A DNA stretch of 64,000 nt from a virus: IMG/VR virus record IMGVR_UViG_3300042295_000443, positions 1-64,000 of that record; one strand, 5' to 3'. A program made the position numbers and the translations under genes. Within the stretch, counting starts at the first letter, position 1, and every line of letters starts with the position of its first letter. A model generated the notes under the pieces. It made no database searches. It was not told where the DNA came from and saw only the letters and a program-made list of their open reading frames with translations. Positions 44,251 through 49,651 of the stretch are shown here, in pieces.

Positions 44251-44454
44251 ATGGACACAACAACTGTATTACAAATTATTGCTATGCTTGAAGGTGATGC
44301 AAAATCATACATTAAACACCTTGATAATACTAATGACCCTTTTGAAACAGGGTACATTAAAGGTTATCATGATGCTTTAACAAAGCATGCCCACATGCTG
44401 CAAGAGTATATTGAACTGCAAGTAAATTATGCAGAGAATGCATTAGGGGAGTAA
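44251..44454 (+). CDS. Small hypothetical protein
   Basis: 67 residues from ATG at 44251, behind the typical AAATTTAAAC leader. An upstream ATG at 44197 lies inside repeat copy 3, so it is rejected as the start. The protein is mostly helical (TVLQIIAMLEGDAKSYIKHL, HAHMLQEYIELQVNYAENAL). Its stop overlaps a terminator. No family recognised. Confidence 0.65.
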   Translation: MDTTTVLQIIAMLEGDAKSYIKHLDNTNDPFETGYIKGYHDALTKHAHMLQEYIELQVNYAENALGE

Positions 44455-44466
44455 TCCCCTTTTTTA
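44446..44466 (+). terminator. Terminator overlapping a stop codon (GGGGAGTAATCCCC)
   Basis: GGGG-AGTAAT-CCCC followed by T6, with the TAA stop in the loop. The same hairpin ends the gene at 45842-46138. Confidence 0.8.
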
Positions 44467-44491
44467 AACTGTAATCCCTAAATTAAAATAT

Positions 44492-44596
44492 ATGTTAATA
44501 GTTATTGGAAATGTAATGTTTGTTGCTATAATAGTGTTTATTGCCCGTTGTGGCTACAAGCTAGAAAAGGCTGATGAAGAAAAGGAAAGGGCTTAG
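44492..44596 (+). CDS. Tiny single-pass membrane protein
   Basis: 34 residues: MLIVIGNVMFVAIIVFIARC and a charged tail GYKLEKADEEKERA. One membrane helix at residues 2-19. It starts behind an AAATTAAAATAT leader and its stop lies inside a terminator. Phage early genes of this kind often act on host membranes; nothing more specific is visible. Confidence 0.6.
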   Translation: MLIVIGNVMFVAIIVFIARCGYKLEKADEEKERA

Positions 44597-44611
44597 GCTC
44601 TTTCTTTTTTT
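44585..44611 (+). terminator. Terminator overlapping the end of the tiny membrane gene
   Basis: GAAAGGGC-TTAG-GCTCTTTC followed by TTTTTTT; eight pairs with one wobble. Confidence 0.8.
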
Positions 44612-44672
44612 GCTCAATCATTCATTCTTATGGAGTGGCTTGCGCCACACCTTTTATGTCTTTCTTTCAATG

Positions 44673-44811
44673 GCCTTCGGCAGGAGTCTCTACAGCTTAG
44701 GACTTCTGTGGAGTGTGCCTTTGCCTATGAGGATAAGATGTTACACACTTATAAAGTTCTCTCTGAAAAAGAACTTGGACAACTACATAGTAATATGTGG
44801 TTGTTTTTTTT
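44673..44811 (+). ncRNA. Candidate small RNA unit: repeat copy 4, hairpin, terminator
   Basis: Repeat copy 4 (GCCTTCGGCAG-N8-ACAGCTTAGGACTTCT, 44673-44707) is followed by AAGTTC-TCTCTGAAAAA-GAACTT (44754-44776) and by a terminator at 44780-44811. Two overlapping frames of 69-80 codons cross the unit, but they run through the terminator and repeat and lack leaders. So this copy seems to drive no gene. A short hairpin GTGGC-TTGC-GCCAC lies just before it. Confidence 0.55.
44780..44811 (+). terminator. Intrinsic terminator of the repeat-4 unit
   Basis: CAACTACATA-GTAA-TATGTGGTTG followed by T8. Nearly identical in sequence to the terminator at 45311-45347. Confidence 0.85.
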
Positions 44812-44877
44812 GGTAGTTCAATGCTTGGCAGCTGCATAGTAAGTACTGTGTAGCAAAACTAATTTATTCTAGATTGG

Positions 44878-44912
44878 GCCTCCGGCAGGTGCCTTTACAG
44901 CTTTCTACTGCT
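44878..44912 (+). repeat. Two-hairpin repeat element, copy 5
   Basis: GCCTCCGGCAG-N8-ACAGCTTTCTACTGCT followed by GTGGATAT. Here both hairpins are perfect: GCC-TCC-GGC and ACAGC-TTTCTACT-GCTGT. Confidence 0.8.
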
Positions 44913-44966
44913 GTGGATATAAGATTGTGAGAAAGCCTCACAACAAAACCAACCCCTATTTGCAAA

Positions 44967-45242
44967 ATGGAGAAAATGTTAAGAGGTACTCTTATCAGTT
45001 TTTCTAATGAGGCAAAAGCCAATGTGAATGGTACTCAGTACCGTTCTTGCATTGTCAATATTGGAGGTGAAAATTACTTTGCAAAGCTTTGGGAGAAATC
45101 CTTGGCTAAGGCAGTAATTGGAACTGAGTACAATATTGAGGCTGTAGTAGATGGTGATAACTTGTGGTTAACGTGCCTTACGGGCGTTAGTGCAACTATT
45201 GCTACTCCTGCTACATTCGCTGCTTTGTTAGCAGAATTGTAG
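44967..45242 (+). CDS. Small protein, paralogue B of an OB-fold-like pair
   Basis: 91 residues: RGTLISFSNEAKANVNGTQY, RSCIVNIGGENYFAKLWEKS, DGDNLWLTCLTGVSATIATP. Paralogue of the gene at 43870 with about half of the residues the same. A CCAACCCCTATTTGCAAA leader separates repeat copy 5 from the ATG; the second ATG (residue 4) is an alternative start. Duplicated small nucleic-acid-binding-like proteins with repeat-bearing leaders suggest possible autoregulation. Confidence 0.75.
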   Translation: MEKMLRGTLISFSNEAKANVNGTQYRSCIVNIGGENYFAKLWEKSLAKAVIGTEYNIEAVVDGDNLWLTCLTGVSATIATPATFAALLAEL

Positions 45243-45310
45243 GAAGTATCCTAGACTGAGTAAGACTCGGAGTGTACCACTACTTGGCAACAGAAGTGGA
45301 AAATATTAAT

Positions 45311-45347
45311 GAACTACATAGAAATATGTGGTTCATTACTTTTTTTA
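45311..45347 (+). terminator. Intrinsic terminator after paralogue B
   Basis: GAACTACATA-GAAA-TATGTGGTTC, then ATTAC and T7. Twin of the terminator at 44780. The 65 bases between stop and terminator hold further small stems (GAGT-AAG-ACTC; CCACTACTTGGCAACAGAAGTGG-type pairing). Confidence 0.85.
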
Positions 45348-45351
45348 AACA

Positions 45352-45376
45352 GCCTTTGGCAGAAAGAGTATACAAA
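45352..45376 (+). repeat. Two-hairpin repeat element, copy 6 (degenerate)
   Basis: GCCTTTGGCAG keeps the GCC-TTT-GGC hairpin, but the second half decays to TACAAAATAAAAG. No gene follows it. Confidence 0.5.
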
Positions 45377-45450
45377 ATAAAAGATAATATTTGCCTTGGC
45401 AAGTACTAATAGGTACTGTGTAGCAAATAGTCTATATATATACTTAACCG

Positions 45451-45486
45451 GCCTCCGGCAGGTGGGGCGTACAGCTTTCAACTTCT
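45451..45486 (+). repeat. Two-hairpin repeat element, copy 7
   Basis: GCCTCCGGCAG-N9-ACAGCTTTCAACTTCT, one base longer in the spacer than the others. It is followed by a strong hairpin at 45493-45528. Confidence 0.75.
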
Positions 45487-45841
45487 TTGAGTGTGGTTAG
45501 GCCACGGTCATCTAGACCTACTAACCACCTATGTAACTATTAAAACTAGATTATTATAACAAAGTCTCCAGCCTGTGCAACAATGTGACTTTGGTACTGA
45601 TAATCAGGTAGTTATAAAATGAGATATGTGAGAAAAAGAGGAAGAATGAGATTAACTATTAACCTATCCAAGAATTTATAGGCAGAAATAGTCAGCAGAA
45701 ATGGTCTTAAAGCCTAATATTATATAGTATATAGCTAAAACAGACTTAGTATATACATTAAGAATAGTATTATCTCTTTCTATAGTTAGAGTAACATAAT
45801 AACTTATTCCGGAATTAAATAAATTTAAAACTATATATACT
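45487..45841 (+). other. Structured non-coding stretch before the 98-residue gene
   Basis: No gene is visible. GTGGTTAG (45493-45500) pairs perfectly with CTAACCAC (45521-45528), with an inner GGTC-ATCTA-GACC helix. CTGAT-A-ATCAG lies near 45600. The rest is purine-rich and then AT-rich, ending with a TTTAAAACTATATATACT leader for the next gene. TTAGTATATACATTAAG at about 45748 resembles the late promoter core on the plus strand. Confidence 0.5.
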
Positions 45842-46138
45842 ATGAAAGATTTCATTCACACAGGTTGGTGGGGACCTACATTAACTACCACTGAAGATCC
45901 TGAATTAAAAGTTATTGAAAGAGATAATGGTCATTCTTGGACTATGAACTTTTATGTTGGTCATCATTTAATTGATTGCATAAATATGGAATGGTGCCGT
46001 GGTACTAAACTAGACAAAGATGTTCTTAGACTTCCTGTGTATAGTGATGAAGGTATCTACTTAGGTAGTCTTGCTAAAAGATTAGAAGATGCAATTAATG
46101 TTATGCATCCAGAACCTATGTTTCATACAGGGGAGTAA
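45842..46138 (+). CDS. Small hypothetical protein
   Basis: 98 residues: IHTGWWGPTLTTTEDPELKV, ERDNGHSWTMNFYVGHHLID, LPVYSDEGIYLGSLAKRLED. Mixed alpha/beta, no membrane segment. Good A/T-rich leader and a terminator that overlaps its stop support it as a real gene. No family recognised. Confidence 0.65.
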   Translation: MKDFIHTGWWGPTLTTTEDPELKVIERDNGHSWTMNFYVGHHLIDCINMEWCRGTKLDKDVLRLPVYSDEGIYLGSLAKRLEDAINVMHPEPMFHTGE

Positions 46139-46150
46139 TCCCCTTTTATT
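46130..46150 (+). terminator. Terminator overlapping a stop codon, second copy
   Basis: GGGG-AGTAAT-CCCC followed by TTTTATTT. Same sequence as at 44446. Confidence 0.8.
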
Positions 46151-46740
46151 TAGTATTGTTGCCTTTTCTTTAACCAGGCAAGTATCCAGTAAGTTGCTGG
46201 CGTGGGACTGTCCAGTATAGTTACAAGACAGTAGGGTTTGGTCTATTTCCCTTAAAGACCATTAAGTACACAATGTTGTTACCCTCAGAGTTTAGATACT
46301 CATGGTGTGTGCGTTAAACCTATTATAACGGTTACTAAAACAACAGGTCAGCTCTCGTGACCAAAGGATAAACCAGTAATGGTATAAAGTGATATGTTGG
46401 TAACATATTGCGCAGGAGTAATCCTGTCTACAGAAGAGTATTGTAACTACCTACATTTTGGTGTGCTTGTGGCCTAACGGTTGATGCATAGAGATGTAGA
46501 CTTTCTAACAGGTAGGAAGTTGAGACAGAAATGTCAATAGAAAGTGCAATAGGTAACAATAGTACATCTCGCCAAGATGGAAGTTGTTATTAGTGAGATG
46601 TTCTTTATGCTACTAGAAATAGTGTGTATTTACATCAAACAGTGAGTAAGCTTGGCCGCTTAAAGCAATGTGAAGTTATAACTAAGGTACTCAAAAGGTA
46701 TTATGTTATATAAAGTTGGAACTACTTCACATTATTTCCT
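46151..46740 (+). ncRNA. Candidate large structured non-coding RNA (~0.6 kb)
   Basis: No convincing frame exists here, yet the sequence is full of perfect helices: CCAG/CTGG (46186-46200), ACTGTC/GACAGT (46207-46232), GGTCT/AGACC (46240-46260), GGTC/GACC (46346-46362), ATATGTT-GGT-AACATAT (46392-46408), CAGGA-GTAA-TCCTG (46413-46426), CTACCT/AGGTAG (46447-46515), ACATCTC/GAGATGT (46564-46601), and AATGTGAAGT/ACTTCACATT (46667-46733). Its composition is also more GC-balanced than the coding DNA nearby. It begins after a terminator. Large ornate RNAs such as GOLLD and ROOL are known in phages; whether this belongs to one of them cannot be said here. Confidence 0.5.
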
Positions 46741-47084
46741 GAACCGCATTTAAACTAAAAACTTAAAAGCAAAGAATGTTCTAGCACTTATTAGTGAAAA
46801 TGCTCTTATCCTACTGCAATATGTAGGTACAGAAGACCCGCAAGGTTTATGTAAAGGGACTGATTAATATCTTAACTAGCAGTAGACATACTGTGTATCC
46901 CGTAAGGAAGTTGGTATGAAAGGAAACTTATTGCACTAATATGTAAAAGTATGATGATACTATAAATCATTGAGCATGTTGTTTACTTATAGAAATATAA
47001 GTGTGTATGAGGAGAAGAAATTTTCCAAAAATAGCAACATGAAAGGTCAATACTCATCCTTTCAATAGTAATGCACCATTTCTA
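46741..47084 (+). other. Region without a convincing gene between two RNA candidates
   Basis: A gene-type leader (TTTAAACTAAAAACTTAAAAG) is followed by ATG at 46779, but the frame meets TAG at the third codon. With that TAG and one more read through it would be about 45 codons, so it may be a dead gene. ACTTATA-GAA-ATATAAGT-like stem pairs lie near 46984-47002. Nothing else is recognised. Confidence 0.35.
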
Positions 47085-47236
47085 CTTCACAAGGGTAGAC
47101 AGTTGTAATGTATGAACGCAACACTACTAGATTTTATCACTAGAAAGATGTTACATAGGGTTTTAATTAAAGAAGACTGATAATCTTTTTTATAACCTGC
47201 CGGAAACTTACATTATAACTGAGTGCAGAGTGATAT
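47085..47236 (+). ncRNA. Paired RNA element, copy A1
   Basis: CAGTTGTAATGT (47100-47111) pairs with ACATTATAACTG (47210-47221) over 12 pairs with one wobble. The helix is flanked by AAGGGTAGA on the left and AGTGCAGAGTGATA on the right. The same flanks and helix recur at 47477-47575. The 50-residue gene follows. Confidence 0.55.
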
Positions 47237-47264
47237 TAAATAGTAACCAACTAAACTATAATAT

Positions 47265-47417
47265 ATGATTTTTCAATTGATTGCTCAAATTATTAAAGAT
47301 GCTGATAAAGTATCAAACAAGAAATTAGATAAAGCTGCTTATGCAGATTATCTCAATACTCTTTCTCTAGATGATCTACTATTCCTTAAGGATAGTTATA
47401 GTTCAGAGTTAGTATAG
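47265..47417 (+). CDS. Small hypothetical protein between two RNA elements
   Basis: 50 residues: MIFQLIAQIIKDADKVSNKK, LDKAAYADYLNTLSLDDLLF, then a short tail. Predicted helical. It starts after an AACTAAACTATAATAT leader typical of genes on this arm. Its place between two copies of the paired RNA element suggests the element is a leader or processing signal. Function unknown. Confidence 0.55.
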   Translation: MIFQLIAQIIKDADKVSNKKLDKAAYADYLNTLSLDDLLFLKDSYSSELV

Positions 47418-47467
47418 TACTTATTCCTGCAAGATTAATTTCTTGTGGGATTAGTAATACACCACTT

Positions 47468-47580
47468 CTCATTCCCAAGGTGAGACAGTTGTAATAGTAA
47501 GAGAGCAGGTTGCTTAGTCACACCTGCGGTAAATAATACTAAATCTTACACATTACAACTGAGTACAGAGGGATAACAAG
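47468..47580 (+). ncRNA. Paired RNA element, copy A2
   Basis: CAGTTGTAAT (47486-47495) pairs perfectly with ATTACAACTG (47552-47561). Inside, GTAAGA pairs with TCTTAC and GCAGGT with ACCTGC, giving a three-helix arm. Flanks CCAAGGTGAGA and AGTACAGAGGGATA match copy A1. A CAAGG-GTCATAA-CCTTG hairpin follows at about 47577-47593. Confidence 0.6.
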
Positions 47581-47598
47581 GGTCATAACCTTGGGGCA

Positions 47599-47676
47599 TA
47601 ACTAAGAGCTAGTAAGAAGACATAGAGTTCATTTTATTATGAAAGATACAACTCTTATTAGAACAACTCTTAGTTA
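47599..47676 (+). promoter_or_regulatory. Hairpin leader of the mini-S10 gene
   Basis: TAACTAAGAG (47599-47608) pairs perfectly with CTCTTAGTTA (47667-47676), with AGAGTT (47624-47629) and AACTCT (47650-47655) pairing inside. The structure ends 17 bases before the ATG, so it could control translation of the S10-like protein. Confidence 0.6.
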
Positions 47677-47693
47677 ATGCTTTATAAATATGT

Positions 47694-47933
47694 ATGAAAT
47701 ATATACAATTTATAATTGAAAGTAATTCTAATAAGAAATTAGATGCTTTCACTAAAGAATGTATTAATGCCATCAGAAGATCTGGTGCTGTTAAAGCTGG
47801 TCCAATACCTTTTAAAGGTAAAAGATTATTTTATTGTTACAGTCCTAATGGAAAGACTATTGATAGACTTATGTCATTAAAATGTCCTAAAGGTGTGTTA
47901 GTAACAATAAATTCTTTGGAAAATCCTCAATAA
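47694..47933 (+). CDS. Shortened ribosomal protein S10 / NusE-like protein
   Basis: 79 residues against about 103 for bacterial S10. IRRSGAVKAGPIPFKGKR (27-44) matches the S10 helix end and GPIP turn, LFYCYSPN (45-52) matches the FTVLISPH strand, and GKTIDRLMSLKCPKGVLVTI (53-72) matches the C-terminal [19 protein letters not shown] region. About 24 residues, the long hairpin that inserts into the 30S subunit, are missing between SPN and GKT. S10 doubles as NusE, which with NusB and boxA RNA supports antitermination and does not need that loop. I therefore infer a phage antitermination factor rather than a ribosomal subunit. It follows the RNA-rich zone directly. Confidence 0.75.
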   Translation: MKYIQFIIESNSNKKLDAFTKECINAIRRSGAVKAGPIPFKGKRLFYCYSPNGKTIDRLMSLKCPKGVLVTINSLENPQ

Positions 47934-48005
47934 AAGGGGTTAGTTAAAGCTGAAATAACTACAAAGCTTTGTTTTTAACTTAAAATTAAACTTAAAAATA
48001 TACTT

Positions 48006-48263
48006 ATGGATACTGTTTACTGGACTATGAAAAATGGTCAAAAGATAGATGTTGATACAATGGATATTCAACATCTAAGAAATACTCTTAAAATGCTTAT
48101 TAGAGCTAAGAGAGCACAATCTGTACCTAAATTTCAGGTACATGGAGAAATTGCTAGTGAATTTGCTGATATGGCTATGCTATATAGTATTTCACCTGAA
48201 TTAACTTGTCAATGTGATGAGGTACATGAATGTCAACAGTGTTATGAAGAATCTAAAAACTAA
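48006..48263 (+). CDS. Small protein with C-terminal cysteine cluster
   Basis: 85 residues. VYWTMKNGQKIDVDTMDIQH followed by LRNTLKMLIRAKRAQ is a recurrent small phage family (W-x-x-K-x-G-x-x-I-x-v-x-x-M). The C-terminal CQCDEVHECQQC has four cysteines for a possible metal site. Strong AACTTAAAAATATACTT leader. Function unknown. Confidence 0.65.
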   Translation: MDTVYWTMKNGQKIDVDTMDIQHLRNTLKMLIRAKRAQSVPKFQVHGEIASEFADMAMLYSISPELTCQCDEVHECQQCYEESKN

Positions 48264-48267
48264 AATT

Positions 48268-48378
48268 ATGGAAAAGATTGAAGTAACAATGCAAGAGATT
48301 TGGAAGGCTACTAAGCCTATTATCTATAAGAATAAGAAGAAATATTCTAGAAAAGATAAGCACAAAACTAGCAGGTGA
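48268..48378 (+). CDS. Tiny basic protein
   Basis: 36 residues: MEKIEVTMQEIWKATKPIIY, then KNKKKYSRKDKHKTSR. It begins four bases after the previous stop, so coupling is likely. Very basic C-terminus. The frame is short but well placed. Function unknown. Confidence 0.5.
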   Translation: MEKIEVTMQEIWKATKPIIYKNKKKYSRKDKHKTSR

Positions 48379-48418
48379 AAGTCCTGCTTTTATGATTACT
48401 AACTTAAAAATTAAACTT

Positions 48419-48733
48419 ATGAATAGAAATTATCCCTTTGGTTATGGTGTGTTAGCCGGTCTACACACTGTTAAAATAAATGTTAACTTATTAGTTGCTG
48501 ATGCAAGTAAATTAGTAGACAAAAATGAACACTTAGCAATTTACTCTACAGGTAGAGGTGACAGAATAAGAGTAGAAGGTTTTATAACAGGAGCAAATTT
48601 TTCAAATTTTATTAAAGATTTGGAAATATATAAACTTGATTATAAAATAAATAAACTAATAGAAAGAAAAGTTCTTATATTAGATACTTCTATATCTACT
48701 GCAATAGCAGATCTTAATGATTTACCTTTTTAA
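48419..48733 (+). CDS. Hypothetical protein
   Basis: 104 residues from ATG at 48419, behind AACTTAAAAATTAAACTT; the upstream ATG at 48392 lies before that leader and is less likely. Content is mixed alpha/beta (LHTVKINVNLLVADASKLVD, IYSTGRGDRIRVEGFITGAN). No membrane segment. No family recognised. Confidence 0.6.
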   Translation: MNRNYPFGYGVLAGLHTVKINVNLLVADASKLVDKNEHLAIYSTGRGDRIRVEGFITGANFSNFIKDLEIYKLDYKINKLIERKVLILDTSISTAIADLNDLPF

Positions 48734-48760
48734 TTTAAACTTAAACTAAAACTTAAAATT

Positions 48761-48973
48761 ATGCAAAACTCAAATGAACTAAAAGTATTAATTTACAACT
48801 TAATGTTAAAAGAAGTCTTTAATGTTATCAGTGAAGACTGTAGAAAAGAAATAGAGAGACTTATTGATGAAAGATTAGAATACTACAAAACTATTGCTAT
48901 GTCTAATTCTATGGACATAGAAGAAATAAGAGCAAAATATAGTATTTACAATGACTTAAAAAACTTATTATGA
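48761..48973 (+). CDS. Small helical protein
   Basis: 70 residues, acidic helices (IYNLMLKEVFNVISEDCRKE, IERLIDERLEYYKTIAM). It opens a run of four coupled genes whose next three encode membrane proteins. Its stop overlaps the next start (TATGA). No known function. Confidence 0.6.
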   Translation: MQNSNELKVLIYNLMLKEVFNVISEDCRKEIERLIDERLEYYKTIAMSNSMDIEEIRAKYSIYNDLKNLL

Positions 48974-49167
48974 TTATGGAAACTATGATTACAAAAATTA
49001 ATAAAGTCTCTATGGCTTTATTAGTAGCAATTGGAATGCAATACTTTATGGTAGGAGCACTTACTATGAGATTTATGGATTTTTCAGGATTTTCAGTAAT
49101 TAATTGGATATTAGAAATAATTTATCTATCTTTTACTATATCTCTTGCATTAAGAACTGATATATGA
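48970..49167 (+). CDS. Small membrane protein
   Basis: 65 residues with two membrane helices (MALLVAIGMQYFMVGALTM and INWILEIIYLSFTISLAL). Coupled to both neighbours by ATGA overlaps; residue 3 gives an alternative ATG. Part of a membrane-gene cluster. Possible superinfection-exclusion role is only inferred. Confidence 0.6.
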   Translation: MIMETMITKINKVSMALLVAIGMQYFMVGALTMRFMDFSGFSVINWILEIIYLSFTISLALRTDI

Positions 49168-49358
49168 GAAATAAAAATGTTAGCTTAATCATTGCTAGTC
49201 TAGGATTAGCAATGATGGTTATCTGTATTTATGGATTATTTACAGCTACAACACAAAATGACCTAATGTTAGCACTGATAGGGTTTAATCTATCTGGAGT
49301 GCTTGCAGGTATAGCAATATGGGATTATGATTATTTAACTAAAAAAACAAAAATATGA
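49164..49358 (+). CDS. Small membrane protein
   Basis: 64 residues with two membrane helices (VSLIIASLGLAMMVICIYGL and LMLALIGFNLSGVLAGIAIW) and a lysine-rich tail. It overlaps both neighbours by four bases. Same cluster as the previous gene. Confidence 0.6.
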   Translation: MRNKNVSLIIASLGLAMMVICIYGLFTATTQNDLMLALIGFNLSGVLAGIAIWDYDYLTKKTKI

Positions 49359-49603
49359 AAACAATTAAAATTAATTTAATAGTAATTACATACTTTGTAA
49401 TTATATCAATTGTAGCTATAATAGCTACATCTTGTGGATCATCACATACAACATGTGATGCTTATAGCAATGTTAAATGGGAAAACTCAATAAACAATTC
49501 TGAAAATGGAGAGTTTGTAACAGAAGTTGCATTTAACCTTGGGATTGAAAACAATCAAGTTACTCAAGCTCAGTTTGATGAGCGGTATTCAGCAGGATAC
49601 TAA
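49355..49603 (+). CDS. Small lipoprotein
   Basis: 82 residues. Residues 1-26 form a lipoprotein signal peptide ending in ATSC (Cys27 lipidated) followed by GSS, the usual Bacteroidetes outer-membrane retention context. The mature part is about 55 residues and ends FDERYSAGY. A phage-encoded early lipoprotein could block receptors against a second phage. It ends its operon before a terminator. Confidence 0.7.
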   Translation: MKTIKINLIVITYFVIISIVAIIATSCGSSHTTCDAYSNVKWENSINNSENGEFVTEVAFNLGIENNQVTQAQFDERYSAGY

Positions 49604-49608
49604 TATAT

Positions 49609-49633
49609 GCCAGTGTAACAGCTGGCTTTTTTA
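49609..49633 (+). terminator. Intrinsic terminator after the lipoprotein gene
   Basis: GCCAG-TGTAACAG-CTGGC followed by TTTTTTATT. Confidence 0.85.
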
Positions 49634-49651
49634 TTAATTAAAAACTGTAAT

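Noticed and set aside
44574-44839. Two overlapping plus-strand frames of 80 and 69 codons
   Set aside because: They cross repeat copy 4 and run through a strong terminator, start inside the previous gene or without leader, and have no plausible protein features.
43626-45486. Reading the repeats as a CRISPR array
   Set aside because: Copies are spaced 130-570 bases apart with genes and terminators between them, and spacers are not of uniform length; there are no cas genes.
43626-45486. Self-cleaving ribozymes (hammerhead, HDV-like) in the repeat elements
   Set aside because: Neither the hammerhead core (CTGANGA...GAAA) nor the HDV double pseudoknot pattern is present.
43341-47690. tRNA genes in the RNA-rich zone
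   Set aside because: I looked for cloverleaf shapes, for example near 46465-46540 (GTGGCCTAACGGTTG), but found no T-arm with GTTCRANNC and no complete acceptor stem.
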